Positions 9,631 to 18,536 of a stretch of DNA of 64,000 bases are shown here, piece after piece. Position 1 is the first letter of the stretch. Each line of letters opens with the position of its first letter. This DNA is from Clostridium thermarum (GTDB lineage: Bacteria; Bacillota; Clostridia; Clostridiales; Clostridiaceae). The notes beneath the pieces were generated by a model. It made no database searches. It was not told where the DNA came from and was given only the letters and a program-made list of their open reading frames with translations. The translations under genes and the position numbers were made by a program. The stretch is taken from contig NZ_CP040924.1 of the NCBI RefSeq assembly GCF_006351925.1, positions 3,229,001-3,293,000 on the forward strand, given 5' to 3'.

Positions 9631-10672
9631 CTCCGGTTCTAGGTGCATGTATGTATGCATTGTCTCCAACATAAATTCCCACATGATTTGGTACACCATT
9701 TTTACCAAAGAACACCAAATCCCCAGGCTTCAGGTCAGCCTTTGAAACTTCTACACCATTTTTTATCTGATCCTTTGTAGTTCTCCCTAAATATACACCA
9801 AAATGAGCATAGACATACCTTGTAAATCCGGAGCAGTCAAAACCCGGATCTGGAGTAGTACCTCCCCATACATAAGGAGTGCCCAGGAAATTTGATGCAT
9901 AGGCTAGTACATTATTTGACGTTAAATTGGCAGCTCCTCTTGAAGGCACATACTTAGGAGCTTGTTCCCTGATTGCATTAATCCTTTCTGTCGTGGCATC
10001 TACTAGAGCTTGAGACTCTCTTACCCTGGCTGCAAAAATCCTCTCTTGTTCCTTTAGCTCTTCCACAAGCTTCTTCTGAACAGCTATAGTTTCTTTAATT
10101 TCCTGAAGCTTTCGTTCACTTTCCTTTTGTAGTGTTAATACTTCATTCTCCTGAGCAGCAAGCTCCTTTTTATGTTCTTCAAGAGCATTCCTCTTTTCCT
10201 GAACCTTTGCTATCATCTTTTGATCATATTCTGCAATGGTTCTAACTGCTTCTACTCTTGATATTAAATCCCTAAAGCTTTCAGCCTTAAGAATTATTGA
10301 TAAGTAACTAGCTTGTCCACTCTTATAAATTCCACTAAGTCTCTTATCAAGCATATCCTGTTCTTTTTGAACCTCTAGCTCTGCTTGAACTATGTTGTTT
10401 TCTGTAACCTTTTTTTCTTCTTGGATCTTTACAGCTCTTTCTTTATACTCCTCTATCAGAGCCATGGTCTCTTCAATCTTTACGTCCAGATTTTCCAGCT
10501 CTATTTCTATTTCCTCTCTCTTGTCCTCTACCTCTTGTAAAGCCCTCTTATCCTGCTGCAGCTGCTGTTTTTCTTTGTTTAGTTTCTCAGTAAGGGGTTC
10601 TGCATAAGAAACCGTTGTGCTCATTAATAATGTCACTACTAAGGCAGTAATAACATTTTTCTTCTTTAGCAT
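9569..10672 (-). CDS. Secreted peptidoglycan hydrolase: coiled coil plus NlpC/P60
   Basis: 367 residues: signal peptide (residues 1-24, ending SYA), a long coiled coil (about 28-225), a short linker, then an NlpC/P60 papain-like domain (about 245-367) with the catalytic Cys in PGFDCSGFTRYVY and His in VPNHVGIYVG. These enzymes cleave stem-peptide bonds, typically D-gamma-Glu to mDAP, and the coiled coil resembles that of PcsB/CwlO-type proteins controlled by FtsEX. RBS AAGGAGAG precedes the start. Downstream, the 3' end is duplicated (see repeat). Confidence 0.92.
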   Translation of the reverse strand: MLKKKNVITALVVTLLMSTTVSYAEPLTEKLNKEKQQLQQDKRALQEVEDKREEIEIELENLDVKIEETMALIEEYKERAVKIQEEKKVTENNIVQAELEVQKEQDMLDKRLSGIYKSGQASYLSIILKAESFRDLISRVEAVRTIAEYDQKMIAKVQEKRNALEEHKKELAAQENEVLTLQKESERKLQEIKETIAVQKKLVEELKEQERIFAARVRESQALVDATTERINAIREQAPKYVPSRGAANLTSNNVLAYASNFLGTPYVWGGTTPDPGFDCSGFTRYVYAHFGVYLGRTTKDQIKNGVEVSKADLKPGDLVFFGKNGVPNHVGIYVGDNAYIHAPRTGDVVKISAMTRKDFITGRRVM

Positions 10673-10849
10673 ATCTCCACTCTCCTTTTCTCATCTTGTT
10701 TATTATACAATATAAATGTGAAAAAAACATGAAGATTAGCAAATTACCACAAATTACTATGTAACTAATCTCTTGTCTTTAACGTACTCTTCTTTATATG
10801 TTACGTATTGACCTGAATTTTTAAGGTGTGGAGAGACTGCCATAATTTT

Positions 10850-10889
10850 AAGGGGCTGTTGCCATATTTGTTATGTGCAACAGCCCCTT
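10850..10889 (-). terminator. Strong hairpin after copZ
   Basis: Perfect 13-bp arms AAGGGGCTGTTGC / GCAACAGCCCCTT with a 14-nt loop, 27 nt past the copZ stop. There is no long T-run, so termination may be weak. The inner arm GGCTGTTGC...GCAACAGCC recurs at 16893-16928. Confidence 0.65.
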
Positions 10890-10915
10890 GGAATTATAAC
10901 TTTTCAACTATTTTT

Positions 10916-11119
10916 CTAGCCTTCTATTTTTACAACATCGTAGCCAGCATCTTCGATAGCAGCTTTTATTTCTGCATCTGTAACATCACCTTCAAAGGTT
11001 GCAGTCTTAGTAGCTAAGTCTACTTCTACCTTTGATACTCCCTTTAATTCCTCCAAAGCCTCCTTAACGTGTCTAACACAATGTCCACAGCTCATACCTT
11101 CTATTAATACTTTTTTCAT
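10916..11119 (-). CDS. copZ: Copper chaperone CopZ (HMA domain)
   Basis: A 67-residue heavy-metal-associated domain with the metal site GMSCGHC at residues 8-14. It carries Cu(I) in the cytosol and delivers it to CopA or the repressor. It lies 19 nt after copA with its own RBS AAAGGAGA and is the last gene of the csoR-copA-copZ operon. Confidence 0.92.
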   Translation of the reverse strand: MKKVLIEGMSCGHCVRHVKEALEELKGVSKVEVDLATKTATFEGDVTDAEIKAAIEDAGYDVVKIEG

Positions 11120-11138
11120 ATATTTGTATCTCCTTTCA

Positions 11139-13583
11139 TCATGGCTTAAAGCCTTTTAATCTTAATGCATTTAATAAAACAGAAACTGAACTAAAGCTCA
11201 TGGCTGCCGCAGCGATTATTGGATTAAGCAGCGGTCCTATATTTAGCAGGTATAGGATACCCATGGCCACAGGAATTCCCAAGGTATTATATCCAAAGGC
11301 CCAGAACAAATTCTCCTTTATATTTAGTATAGTCTTTCTGCTGAGTTTTATAGCTGTAGGCACATCCATAAGATCACTTCTCATTAAAACAATGTCTGCC
11401 GATTCCATTGCTACGTCTGTACCGGACCCAATGGCCATACCTATATCTGCCTGGGCCAAGGCCGGAGCATCATTAATTCCGTCTCCTACCATGGCAACTT
11501 TCTTGCCTTGAGCTTGAAGCTTCTTAACCTCACTGGCCTTATCCTGGGGTAGTACTTCTGCCAGTACCACATCTATACCAACCTGCTTTGCTATTGCCTC
11601 TGCAGTCTTCTTATTGTCTCCTGTAAGCATAGCAACCTCTATGCCCATTGAATGAAGCTTTTCAATGGCCTTCTTACTGCTGCTTTTCACTGTGTCTGCC
11701 ACAGCGATAATTCCCCCAAGCTTTCCTTCTATGGCCACATACATCGGTGTCTTTCCTTCACCTGCAAGCTTATGAGAAGTATCTTCTAATTCTCTTAGGT
11801 CAATGTTGTGCTCTATCATAAGCTTCTTATTCCCAAGTAAAATATTCATTTCATCCATATCTACCTGTATTCCATGGCCGGGTATTGCCTTAAAGTTATC
11901 CACCTTTTTAAAATCCAGGCCAATTTCTTCAGCTTTCTTAACAATAGCCTCTCCTAAAGGATGCTCAGACCCCTTCTCAGCACTGGCTGCCAATTGAAGA
12001 AGATAACTATCATCAACCCCGGACACATTTATTATATCAGTAACCTTTGGCTTTCCTTCTGTTATAGTACCGGTTTTATCAAAGACTATAGTTTGAATTT
12101 TATGGGCGGTTTCTAAGGCTTCCCCGCTTTTTATAAGTACGCCGTACTCTGCTCCCTTGCCTGTTCCAACCATTATTGCTGTAGGGGTTGCTAGTCCAAG
12201 AGCACAAGGACATGCAATAACTAAAACAGAAATAAATATAGTCAATGCAAAAGTTGTCGTCACCCCACCAAATATATACCATGCTAGAGCTGATACCACA
12301 GCAATGCTTATTACTATTGGAACAAAATATCCGGATATAATATCTGCCATCTTTGCTATTGGCGCCTTGGAGCCTTGGGCTTCCTCAACAAGCTTAATTA
12401 TCTGTGAAAGTGCAGTATCTTTACCTACCTTTGTGGCCTTGTATTTGATATAGCCGCTTTTGTTTATACTTGCACCGATAACCTTACTTCCCGGTAACTT
12501 TTCAACGGGTATACTTTCACCGGTAAGCATGGACTCATCTATGGAAGTCATTCCTTCTACCACTTCCCCGTCTACCGGCAGCTTTTCACCGGGTTTTACT
12601 ACTACTATGTCACCAACTTCAACCTCATCTATGGGTATCTCAACTTCTTTTCCATCTCTTACAATTACAGCAGTTTTAGGAGCCAGCCCCATGAGCTTCT
12701 TTATAGCCTCTGAGGTTTTACCTTTAGTAACGGATTCAAGGTACTTACCTAAAGTTATAAGTGTCAATATAACCGCAGCAGACTCAAAATATAGCTTATA
12801 GGCATAATCATGATTTCCCCTGTAAATTTGAAACACCGCAAATACTCCGTAAAGGAAGGCAGCTGAAGTACCTATGGCGATTAGGGAATCCATATTGGGG
12901 TTTCTCTTAATAAGTGTTTTAAACCCAATCCTGAAAAATATATGACCAACTATCATTACGGGAGTAACCAATAGCAATTGAATCAAGGCAAAATTAAGTG
13001 GCGCTGTCATTGGATCTATCTGTTCAGGTAACATATATCCTACCATATGGCCCATGGATATAACCAGTAGAGGAACCGTAAATATTGCCGATATTACGAA
13101 ACGTCTCCATAAGGCTTTAATCTCGGCTTCCTTTTTCTCTTTGTCCACATCAACTGTAACTTCTTCATCCAAGGCCTTATATCCCGCCTTTGTGATTGCT
13201 CCCTTTATGTCCGAAAGTCTTACTTTTGATGAATCATAGGAAACCAAGAGCTTTTCTGTAGCAAAGTTTACACTGGCGCTCTCAACTCCTTCCAGTTTTG
13301 AAACTGCTCTCTCAACTGCTCTTACACAAGCTGCACAGGTCATTCCCTCTACTTTTAATGTTTTACTTATGCTTTCAGTCAGTGCCTTATATCCGGCCTT
13401 TTCTATTACCGCCTGAATGTCGGCAACTGAGAGCTTAGTCTCATCAAATTTGATATTGAGCTTTTCCGTGGCAAAATTCACATTAGCTTCAGATACCCCC
13501 TCTAATTTTCTGGAAGCCCGTTCTACAGCCTTTGCACAAGCTGCACAGGTCATTCCCTCTATCTTAAGAGTTTTTTCTGCCAT
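11139..13583 (-). CDS. copA: Copper-exporting P1B-type ATPase CopA
   Basis: 814 residues with two N-terminal HMA domains (GMTCAAC at about residues 8-14 and again near 80), eight predicted membrane helices, the actuator motif TGES, the intramembrane metal site CPC in VIACPCALGLATPTA, the phosphorylation site DKTGT and the hinge GDGINDAPALAQADIG. The CPC motif with two CxxC HMA domains fits Cu(I)/Ag(I) export. It is flanked by csoR (27 nt upstream) and copZ, with RBS AAGGAGG. Confidence 0.95.
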   Translation of the reverse strand: MAEKTLKIEGMTCAACAKAVERASRKLEGVSEANVNFATEKLNIKFDETKLSVADIQAVIEKAGYKALTESISKTLKVEGMTCAACVRAVERAVSKLEGVESASVNFATEKLLVSYDSSKVRLSDIKGAITKAGYKALDEEVTVDVDKEKKEAEIKALWRRFVISAIFTVPLLVISMGHMVGYMLPEQIDPMTAPLNFALIQLLLVTPVMIVGHIFFRIGFKTLIKRNPNMDSLIAIGTSAAFLYGVFAVFQIYRGNHDYAYKLYFESAAVILTLITLGKYLESVTKGKTSEAIKKLMGLAPKTAVIVRDGKEVEIPIDEVEVGDIVVVKPGEKLPVDGEVVEGMTSIDESMLTGESIPVEKLPGSKVIGASINKSGYIKYKATKVGKDTALSQIIKLVEEAQGSKAPIAKMADIISGYFVPIVISIAVVSALAWYIFGGVTTTFALTIFISVLVIACPCALGLATPTAIMVGTGKGAEYGVLIKSGEALETAHKIQTIVFDKTGTITEGKPKVTDIINVSGVDDSYLLQLAASAEKGSEHPLGEAIVKKAEEIGLDFKKVDNFKAIPGHGIQVDMDEMNILLGNKKLMIEHNIDLRELEDTSHKLAGEGKTPMYVAIEGKLGGIIAVADTVKSSSKKAIEKLHSMGIEVAMLTGDNKKTAEAIAKQVGIDVVLAEVLPQDKASEVKKLQAQGKKVAMVGDGINDAPALAQADIGMAIGSGTDVAMESADIVLMRSDLMDVPTAIKLSRKTILNIKENLFWAFGYNTLGIPVAMGILYLLNIGPLLNPIIAAAAMSFSSVSVLLNALRLKGFKP

Positions 13584-13610
13584 CTTTATACCTCCTTTTT
13601 AATTAATAGT

Positions 13611-13877
13611 CTATTTGTCAATAAGCTTCTCTAGGATGCCCATGACCTCTTCCATCTTTTCCTCACCATTATCATGCATAAAGGCATTTTTTACACAGTG
13701 ATTCAGGTGCTGCTTTAAAATGAGCATATTTGCTTTTTTAAGAAGAGACTGTGCTGCAATTATTTGATTTGATATATCTACACAGTATCTTCCCTCTTCT
13801 ACCATTTTTATAATACCTTCTATTTGGCCCTTGGAAGTCTTTAGAGCCTGCAGAGCTTTCTTCTTATCTTCAACCAT
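13611..13877 (-). CDS. csoR: CsoR-type copper-sensing repressor (DUF156)
   Basis: A small all-helical DUF156 repressor. From the ATG at 13877 (88 residues, RBS AAGGTGAT) the metal ligands are Cys32, His57 and Cys61, the C-H-x3-C pattern of Cu(I)-sensing CsoR as opposed to persulfide-sensing CstR, which lacks the His. A longer in-frame reading to 13952 overlaps the promoter and is unlikely. It is the first gene of the copper operon and probably represses it when copper is low. Confidence 0.9.
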   Translation of the reverse strand: MVEDKKKALQALKTSKGQIEGIIKMVEEGRYCVDISNQIIAAQSLLKKANMLILKQHLNHCVKNAFMHDNGEEKMEEVMGILEKLIDK

Positions 13878-13900
13878 TATTATCACCTTTTCCTTTTGCT

Positions 13901-13952
13901 CCCCTCCCCTGGGGGGTGTCTTTATTATAAAATAAAAATAACTAAAAATCAA
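13901..13952 (-). promoter_or_regulatory. Promoter and CsoR operator of the copper operon
   Basis: On the minus strand TTGATT (13947-13952), a 17-nt spacer and TATAAT (13924-13929). Just downstream, over the expected start point, is a C-tract/G-tract dyad ACACCCCCCAGGGGAGG within 13901-13920, the kind of G/C-tract inverted repeat bound by CsoR. Binding there would block initiation. Confidence 0.78.
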
Positions 13953-14021
13953 TGCTATATAATATTTTTTTCATGCTCTGCACCTTTTATTCATGCAGGG
14001 GCTGCAAGAGCCCCTATGCTT

Positions 14022-14702
14022 CTATTTCAATTTATATGCTTTCACTAACTTACCGTCTTCTTTAACTTCCCAACCACTGCCGGATAGCTTATTAACATCT
14101 AAACCTGCTTCTACCAATGGCTTTGCGTCAAAAACAAATACCATATCTGATTCATTTGCTCCCAATGACTCTGTCCATTGAACCTCAAAGCCCTGACCCA
14201 AAGATATTACGTATTTTTTTGCATCTGGATTATAAGTAATCAGATTATTATCAGTTTTTATTATGTTTTTCATCGCATCTTCATAGCCTTCTGTCTGAAA
14301 TCTCTTATCGCTTACGTTATAAGGCTTTATTAGCCTATTAGGCAGCTGTTCTGTGCCTTCCTTTGCGGCAGGTTCAAATAACCATTGATTTTTATCAAGT
14401 TTTGTTACATCTAGTCCTGCATTAATAAAAGGATCTGCCAAAGCTACTATGGCCAAATCTGCTACGTTAGCTGCTGTATCCTTAGTCCATTCAAACTTTT
14501 CTCCGGATGGCATCTTTATTCCCCAGTGTGAAAGTGCATCATGATAGCCTATCTTATCTTTATTTTCCTTTACAACGGCTGTGAAAGCTTTATATGCCTT
14601 ATCACCCAGTTCACTTCCTGTGGAACCTTTGCTGCAACCTGTAAAAGACACACCTATTACAAGAGCTAGAGTAATTGCTGCTGCTTTTGATTTCTTTAAC
14701 AT
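14022..14702 (-). CDS. Lipoprotein of unknown function with internal repeat
   Basis: I place the start at the ATG at 14702 (226 residues) after RBS AAGGAG. The signal peptide ends in a lipobox FTGC (Cys at about residue 23), so it should be anchored to the outer face of the membrane. Two similar segments are visible: ADPFINAGLDVTKLDKNQW and AKPLVEAGLDVNKLSGSGW, each preceded by a W-T-(K/E) region, suggesting a duplicated 50-60-residue unit. I do not recognise the family. It is a single gene between the copper operon and a dehydrogenase. Confidence 0.7.
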   Translation of the reverse strand: MLKKSKAAAITLALVIGVSFTGCSKGSTGSELGDKAYKAFTAVVKENKDKIGYHDALSHWGIKMPSGEKFEWTKDTAANVADLAIVALADPFINAGLDVTKLDKNQWLFEPAAKEGTEQLPNRLIKPYNVSDKRFQTEGYEDAMKNIIKTDNNLITYNPDAKKYVISLGQGFEVQWTESLGANESDMVFVFDAKPLVEAGLDVNKLSGSGWEVKEDGKLVKAYKLK

Positions 14703-14939
14703 AATTATTCTCCTTTTCTTAATTATTATTCCTATGTTAATAATAATATATATTTGTGAAGATTTTATGTAAAATAATATCTGTATCCTTAGCAACTTGT
14801 ATCAATAATTCAGTGTCAAAGAACCAAAAGCTCAGGACAAGCTTTAAATGCATAGTCGGTACTGGTATTTTAAGGATTAAAAAGCAGGGAAAAATCCTAC
14901 ATAATTACTCATCGCTCATTATTCATTGTAAAATCTGAC

Positions 14940-15896
14940 CTATTTGCTTACAACGTTTGTAGGCTTACCTTCCAAAAAATTCTTTAGATTTTCAACGGCA
15001 ATATTCATTAGTCTCACTCTGGCTTCCCTGGGTGCCCATGCAATATGTGGTGTTATATATATGTTCTTGGCCTTAAGCAGGGGATTATCTGCTCTTATTG
15101 GTTCCACTGACACTACATCTACTCCAGCAGCATAAATTCTTCCACTGTTTAGTGCTTCTGCTAAATCTTGCTCATTAATCAACGGTCCCCTAGAGGTGTT
15201 GATAATTATTGCACTTTTTTTCATCTTTGCTATAGTTTCTTTATTTATGATATTCTTTGTACTCTCAAACAGTGGGCAATGAAGGCTTATTATGTCTGAA
15301 GCTTGTAACAGTTCCTCTAGTTCAACATATCTCATGTTTTTATCCTCTAGTTCTGATTTTCTCCTTGGGCTGTATGCTATAACCTTCATACCAAAGGCTT
15401 GAGCAACTTTACTTACCGCCTGACCAATTCTTCCATAGCCAATGATACCCATTACCTTTCCATCCAGCTCAATTAAAGGCTTTTTCCAGAAGCAAAAGTC
15501 TGCGCTATTTTCCCACTCCCCAGCTTTAACTGCACTGTCATGCAGACCGACCTGCTGGCATATTTCAAGGATATGACCGAATACCATTTGTGCCACAGAA
15601 GCAGTGCTATAGGCGGGTACATTAGTAACCACTATGCCTCTTTCCTTTGCTGCCTCAATATCAATTACATTATAGCCGGTAGCCAATACTCCTATATATT
15701 TTACCTTTGTTTTGTCCATAGTTTCAGCGGTTATTGGGGTTTTATTTGTTATTATATATTCCGCATCTCCTATTCTCTCAATAATCTTATCATTTGGTGT
15801 TCTGTCATATATTTTTAGTTCTCCAAGCTTATTAAATCCTTCCCAAGATAAATCCCCAGGATTAAGTCCGTGTCCGTCTAAAATAACTATTTTCAT
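14940..15896 (-). CDS. D-isomer-specific 2-hydroxyacid dehydrogenase
   Basis: 318 residues with an NAD-binding Rossmann motif GIIGYGRIGQAV near residue 148 and the ordered catalytic residues Arg (NTSRGPLI), Glu (DVVSVEP) and His (TPHIAWAP). It reduces 2-oxoacids to D-2-hydroxyacids. The closest resemblance is to the glycerate/hydroxypyruvate reductase branch, though lactate or other substrates are possible. The glycerate kinase in this window is 10 kb away and not co-transcribed. Confidence 0.85.
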   Translation of the reverse strand: MKIVILDGHGLNPGDLSWEGFNKLGELKIYDRTPNDKIIERIGDAEYIITNKTPITAETMDKTKVKYIGVLATGYNVIDIEAAKERGIVVTNVPAYSTASVAQMVFGHILEICQQVGLHDSAVKAGEWENSADFCFWKKPLIELDGKVMGIIGYGRIGQAVSKVAQAFGMKVIAYSPRRKSELEDKNMRYVELEELLQASDIISLHCPLFESTKNIINKETIAKMKKSAIIINTSRGPLINEQDLAEALNSGRIYAAGVDVVSVEPIRADNPLLKAKNIYITPHIAWAPREARVRLMNIAVENLKNFLEGKPTNVVSK

Positions 15897-16045
15897 TTAT
15901 AATCTCCTCTCTGCTTACCTTTATAGTTTTATGAATATATTATACGCCATTTGGCTTAGTTACAAAATAGGAATAAGCCAAAACAGTAACTAACTAGGAA
16001 TATCTTCATATTATGTAATTAGCCACATAGTAAGGAGGTTTTTTT

Positions 16046-16867
16046 ATGCTTCAAAATATACAGCAGATGGGCCCAATTACTTTAGGAATTCTTGCAAGCC
16101 TAGGAGCTGGCTTGGCAACTAGTATTGGTGCTATTACTATATTCTTTACAAAGAACATATCAAAAAAGTTATTAGATATTTTGCTGGGGGCTGCAGCAGG
16201 CGTTATGCTGGCTGCCACATCTTTTAGCTTGATTGTTCCCGCCATAGAAAAGGGTGGCGGTGGTATAAAAGGCTCAACAATAGCTCTTATAGGAATCTTA
16301 ATAGGAGGTATATTTTTAGATGTCATAGATAAATTTTTTCCTGATACAAACCTGTTGACTAATGCTGTGGATGATGGTGAGCCCGCCAGAGGTATGTTCA
16401 GAAGCATCAGTATCAATCCTAGACTTAGAAAAACCTGGCTCTTTGTTATAGCAATAACCGTTCATAACTTTCCTGAGGGCTTGGCGGTAGGAGTAGGTTT
16501 CGGTGACGGGGATATCGCCAATGGACTTAGCATAGCCATAGGTATCGGCCTGCAAAACCTTCCGGAGGGATTAGCAGTAGCCCTTCCCTTGCTAAGGGAA
16601 AAATATTCTAAAACTAAAGTTTGGTTAGTTACTCTCTTTACCGGCCTGGTAGAACCTATTGGCGGTATCATCGGCGTTGTTCTTGTCCAGATTTCCAAAC
16701 CCTTGCTGCCTTTTGCCATGGCCTTTGCAGCCGGAGCCATGCTTTTTGTTATAAGTCATGAAATAATTCCGGAAACCCAAAATCATGAAGGACATTCCAA
16801 GCTAGCTACTTATGCCCTTTTAGTAGGCTTTGTTATTATGATGTTTTTGGATAATACCTTGGGATAA
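16046..16867 (+). CDS. ZIP family metal cation transporter
   Basis: A 273-residue membrane protein with about eight helices. The metal-binding helices carry HNFPEGLAVGVGFG (about residue 140) and LQNLPEGLAVALPL (about residue 170), the hallmark of ZupT-like ZIP proteins that import zinc and other divalent metals. In the second motif Asn replaces His, as in other prokaryotic ZIPs. RBS AAGGAGG precedes the ATG. No regulator site was identified. Confidence 0.9.
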   Translation: MLQNIQQMGPITLGILASLGAGLATSIGAITIFFTKNISKKLLDILLGAAAGVMLAATSFSLIVPAIEKGGGGIKGSTIALIGILIGGIFLDVIDKFFPDTNLLTNAVDDGEPARGMFRSISINPRLRKTWLFVIAITVHNFPEGLAVGVGFGDGDIANGLSIAIGIGLQNLPEGLAVALPLLREKYSKTKVWLVTLFTGLVEPIGGIIGVVLVQISKPLLPFAMAFAAGAMLFVISHEIIPETQNHEGHSKLATYALLVGFVIMMFLDNTLG

Positions 16868-16892
16868 TTTTAGCTTGTATCAAAAAGTAAGA

Positions 16893-16928
16893 AGGCTGTT
16901 GCACAATCCTTGTATTGAGCAACAGCCT
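16893..16928. terminator. Bidirectional hairpin between ZIP gene and trxB
   Basis: Arms AGGCTGTTGC / GCAACAGCCT (10 bp, 16-nt loop) between two convergent genes. It shares its inner arms with the hairpin at 10850-10889. Confidence 0.7.
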
Positions 16929-16957
16929 CTATCATTATTTGTCATTTGACTTACTTC

Positions 16958-17896
16958 TTATATTCTATTCTTTTCAACTATATACTTCTCAGCTGCTAAA
17001 GCTGCTATAGTTCCATCTGCTACTGCAGTAGTTATCTGTCTGAAGACCTTATTCCTTACATCCCCTGCAGCATAAACACCTTTAATATTTGTCTGCATAT
17101 TTTCATCGGTAGGAATGTATCCACCATTAATAAGTGTAATATAATCCTTAAACAATGCAGTTTTGGGTTCTGTGCCTATATAGCCGAATACTCCATCCAT
17201 TGCTATCTCTTTTTCTTCTCCGGTCTTAGTATTTTTAACAATAGCTCTATTTACAAAGTCTTCGCCTTCTACATTTACAAGATCCCAATTGTACATTATC
17301 TCTATCTTAGGATTATTCTCCACTTCATGTAATGTAGCTTTTTCACCTTTAAAGTAATCATAACGTCTGATCATTATGACCTTTGATGCAAATCTGGTTA
17401 AAAATAAGGCTTCCTCTAAGGCAGAATTTCCACCACCTACAACTCCTAAAACACTGCCTTCGTACATTGCACCATCACAAACAGCACAATAATGGACTCC
17501 CTTACCGGAGAACTTTGCTTCATTTTGAATAGGAAGCTTCTTTGGAGTAGCTCCGGTAGCAATAATTAATGCTTTTGGCTTATATATATAGCTTTCAGTT
17601 TCTACTATCTTCTCATCATCGCTGAGCTTAACACTCACAACCTGATCAAAATCATCAATAACTGCGCCTAGCTCCTTAGCCTGTTCAGTCATTAAGTCTG
17701 CTAAAGCTCCACCTTCTATAGTTTTGAAGCCTGGATAGTTTTCTACGGTGTAGGTAGACCTAACCTGACCACCTAAAATCTCATTTTCCAGTAATATCAT
17801 ATTAAGCTTGGCTCTAGCAGCATAAATAGCAGCGGTCAAACCAGCCGGGCCTCCACCAATTATCATCAAATCTAATTCCTTTATGTCCTTGCCCAT
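16958..17896 (-). CDS. trxB: Thioredoxin-disulfide reductase
   Basis: 312 residues with FAD site GGGPAGLTAAIYAA, NADPH-binding GVVGGGNSALEEA and the redox pair in CAVCDGA near residue 137, the low-molecular-weight TrxR layout. It passes NADPH electrons to thioredoxin or glutaredoxin-like partners. RBS AAGGAGAG precedes the ATG. The glutaredoxin-like gene lies upstream, but a terminator separates them, so trxB is transcribed by readthrough or its own promoter. Confidence 0.94.
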   Translation of the reverse strand: MGKDIKELDLMIIGGGPAGLTAAIYAARAKLNMILLENEILGGQVRSTYTVENYPGFKTIEGGALADLMTEQAKELGAVIDDFDQVVSVKLSDDEKIVETESYIYKPKALIIATGATPKKLPIQNEAKFSGKGVHYCAVCDGAMYEGSVLGVVGGGNSALEEALFLTRFASKVIMIRRYDYFKGEKATLHEVENNPKIEIMYNWDLVNVEGEDFVNRAIVKNTKTGEEKEIAMDGVFGYIGTEPKTALFKDYITLINGGYIPTDENMQTNIKGVYAAGDVRNKVFRQITTAVADGTIAALAAEKYIVEKNRI

Positions 17897-17989
17897 GTTA
17901 CTTCTCTCCTTAACTTTGAATTTACATATTATCCTATGCTGTTTTTTGCTAAGGGATCATAGAACTTTATCTTATCATAAAGAATATTC

Positions 17990-18032
17990 AAAATAAAGTT
18001 AGAAAGGTTATGCACCCTCCTAACTTTATTTT
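17990..18032 (-). terminator. Terminator after the glutaredoxin gene
   Basis: Arms AAAATAAAGTTAG / CTAACTTTATTTT around a 17-nt loop, 5 nt after the stop. A-rich and T-rich stem ends supply the U-tract. Confidence 0.8.
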
Positions 18033-18036
18033 GACC

Positions 18037-18267
18037 TTAAAGTCCAAGTAATTTATCTATTTGTGGTCTGTCAAATCCAACAACGATGTTTCCGTTAATA
18101 TCTAATACAGGAACACCTCTCTGACCTGACTTTTCAATCATTTCCTTAGCAGCTGCTGGGTCCAGAGAAACATTTATATCCTCGTATGCTATACCCTTTG
18201 ACTTTAAATAATCCTTTGCCTTTACACACCATGGACATGTTGTAGTGCTATAAACCTTAACGCTCAT
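18037..18267 (-). CDS. Glutaredoxin-like (NrdH/Grx) redox protein
   Basis: A 76-residue thioredoxin-fold protein with active site CPWC at residues 11-14 and the cis-proline segment RGVPVLDI. This short form is of the YruB/NrdH-like type that is typically reduced by thioredoxin reductase, and trxB is the next gene. Its promoter contains a CsoR-like operator in the -35/-10 spacer, which suggests control by copper or by reactive sulfur. Confidence 0.88.
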   Translation of the reverse strand: MSVKVYSTTTCPWCVKAKDYLKSKGIAYEDINVSLDPAAAKEMIEKSGQRGVPVLDINGNIVVGFDRPQIDKLLGL

Positions 18268-18363
18268 TGTTAAATACCTCCTCTATTATCTAAATATATT
18301 ATTTATTATGCTTTTATTAGGATAAACATTATTCAATAATTTTTATTGTCATTTCCTGATTAT

Positions 18364-18392
18364 ATTATATACCCTCCACGGGTATTTGTCAA
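18364..18392 (-). promoter_or_regulatory. Consensus promoter with a CsoR-type operator in its spacer
   Basis: On the minus strand TTGACA (18387-18392), exactly 17 nt, then TATAAT (18364-18369). The spacer contains the inverted repeat ATACCC-N5-GGGTAT (18369-18385), matching the TACCC...GGGTA form of DUF156-family operators. A repressor bound here would occlude RNA polymerase from the glutaredoxin promoter. Confidence 0.85.
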
Positions 18393-18536
18393 TTGCATAA
18401 TTTAGGAATTTCAACTTCTTTTTATTTCAATTAAAACTGAATAAAAATACATATCTTCATTAATCCTTATTGATGCTGATCCGATTTCACCTTATGACAA
18501 TTATAGTTTCCCTAATATTTTTATAAATATCCCCTA

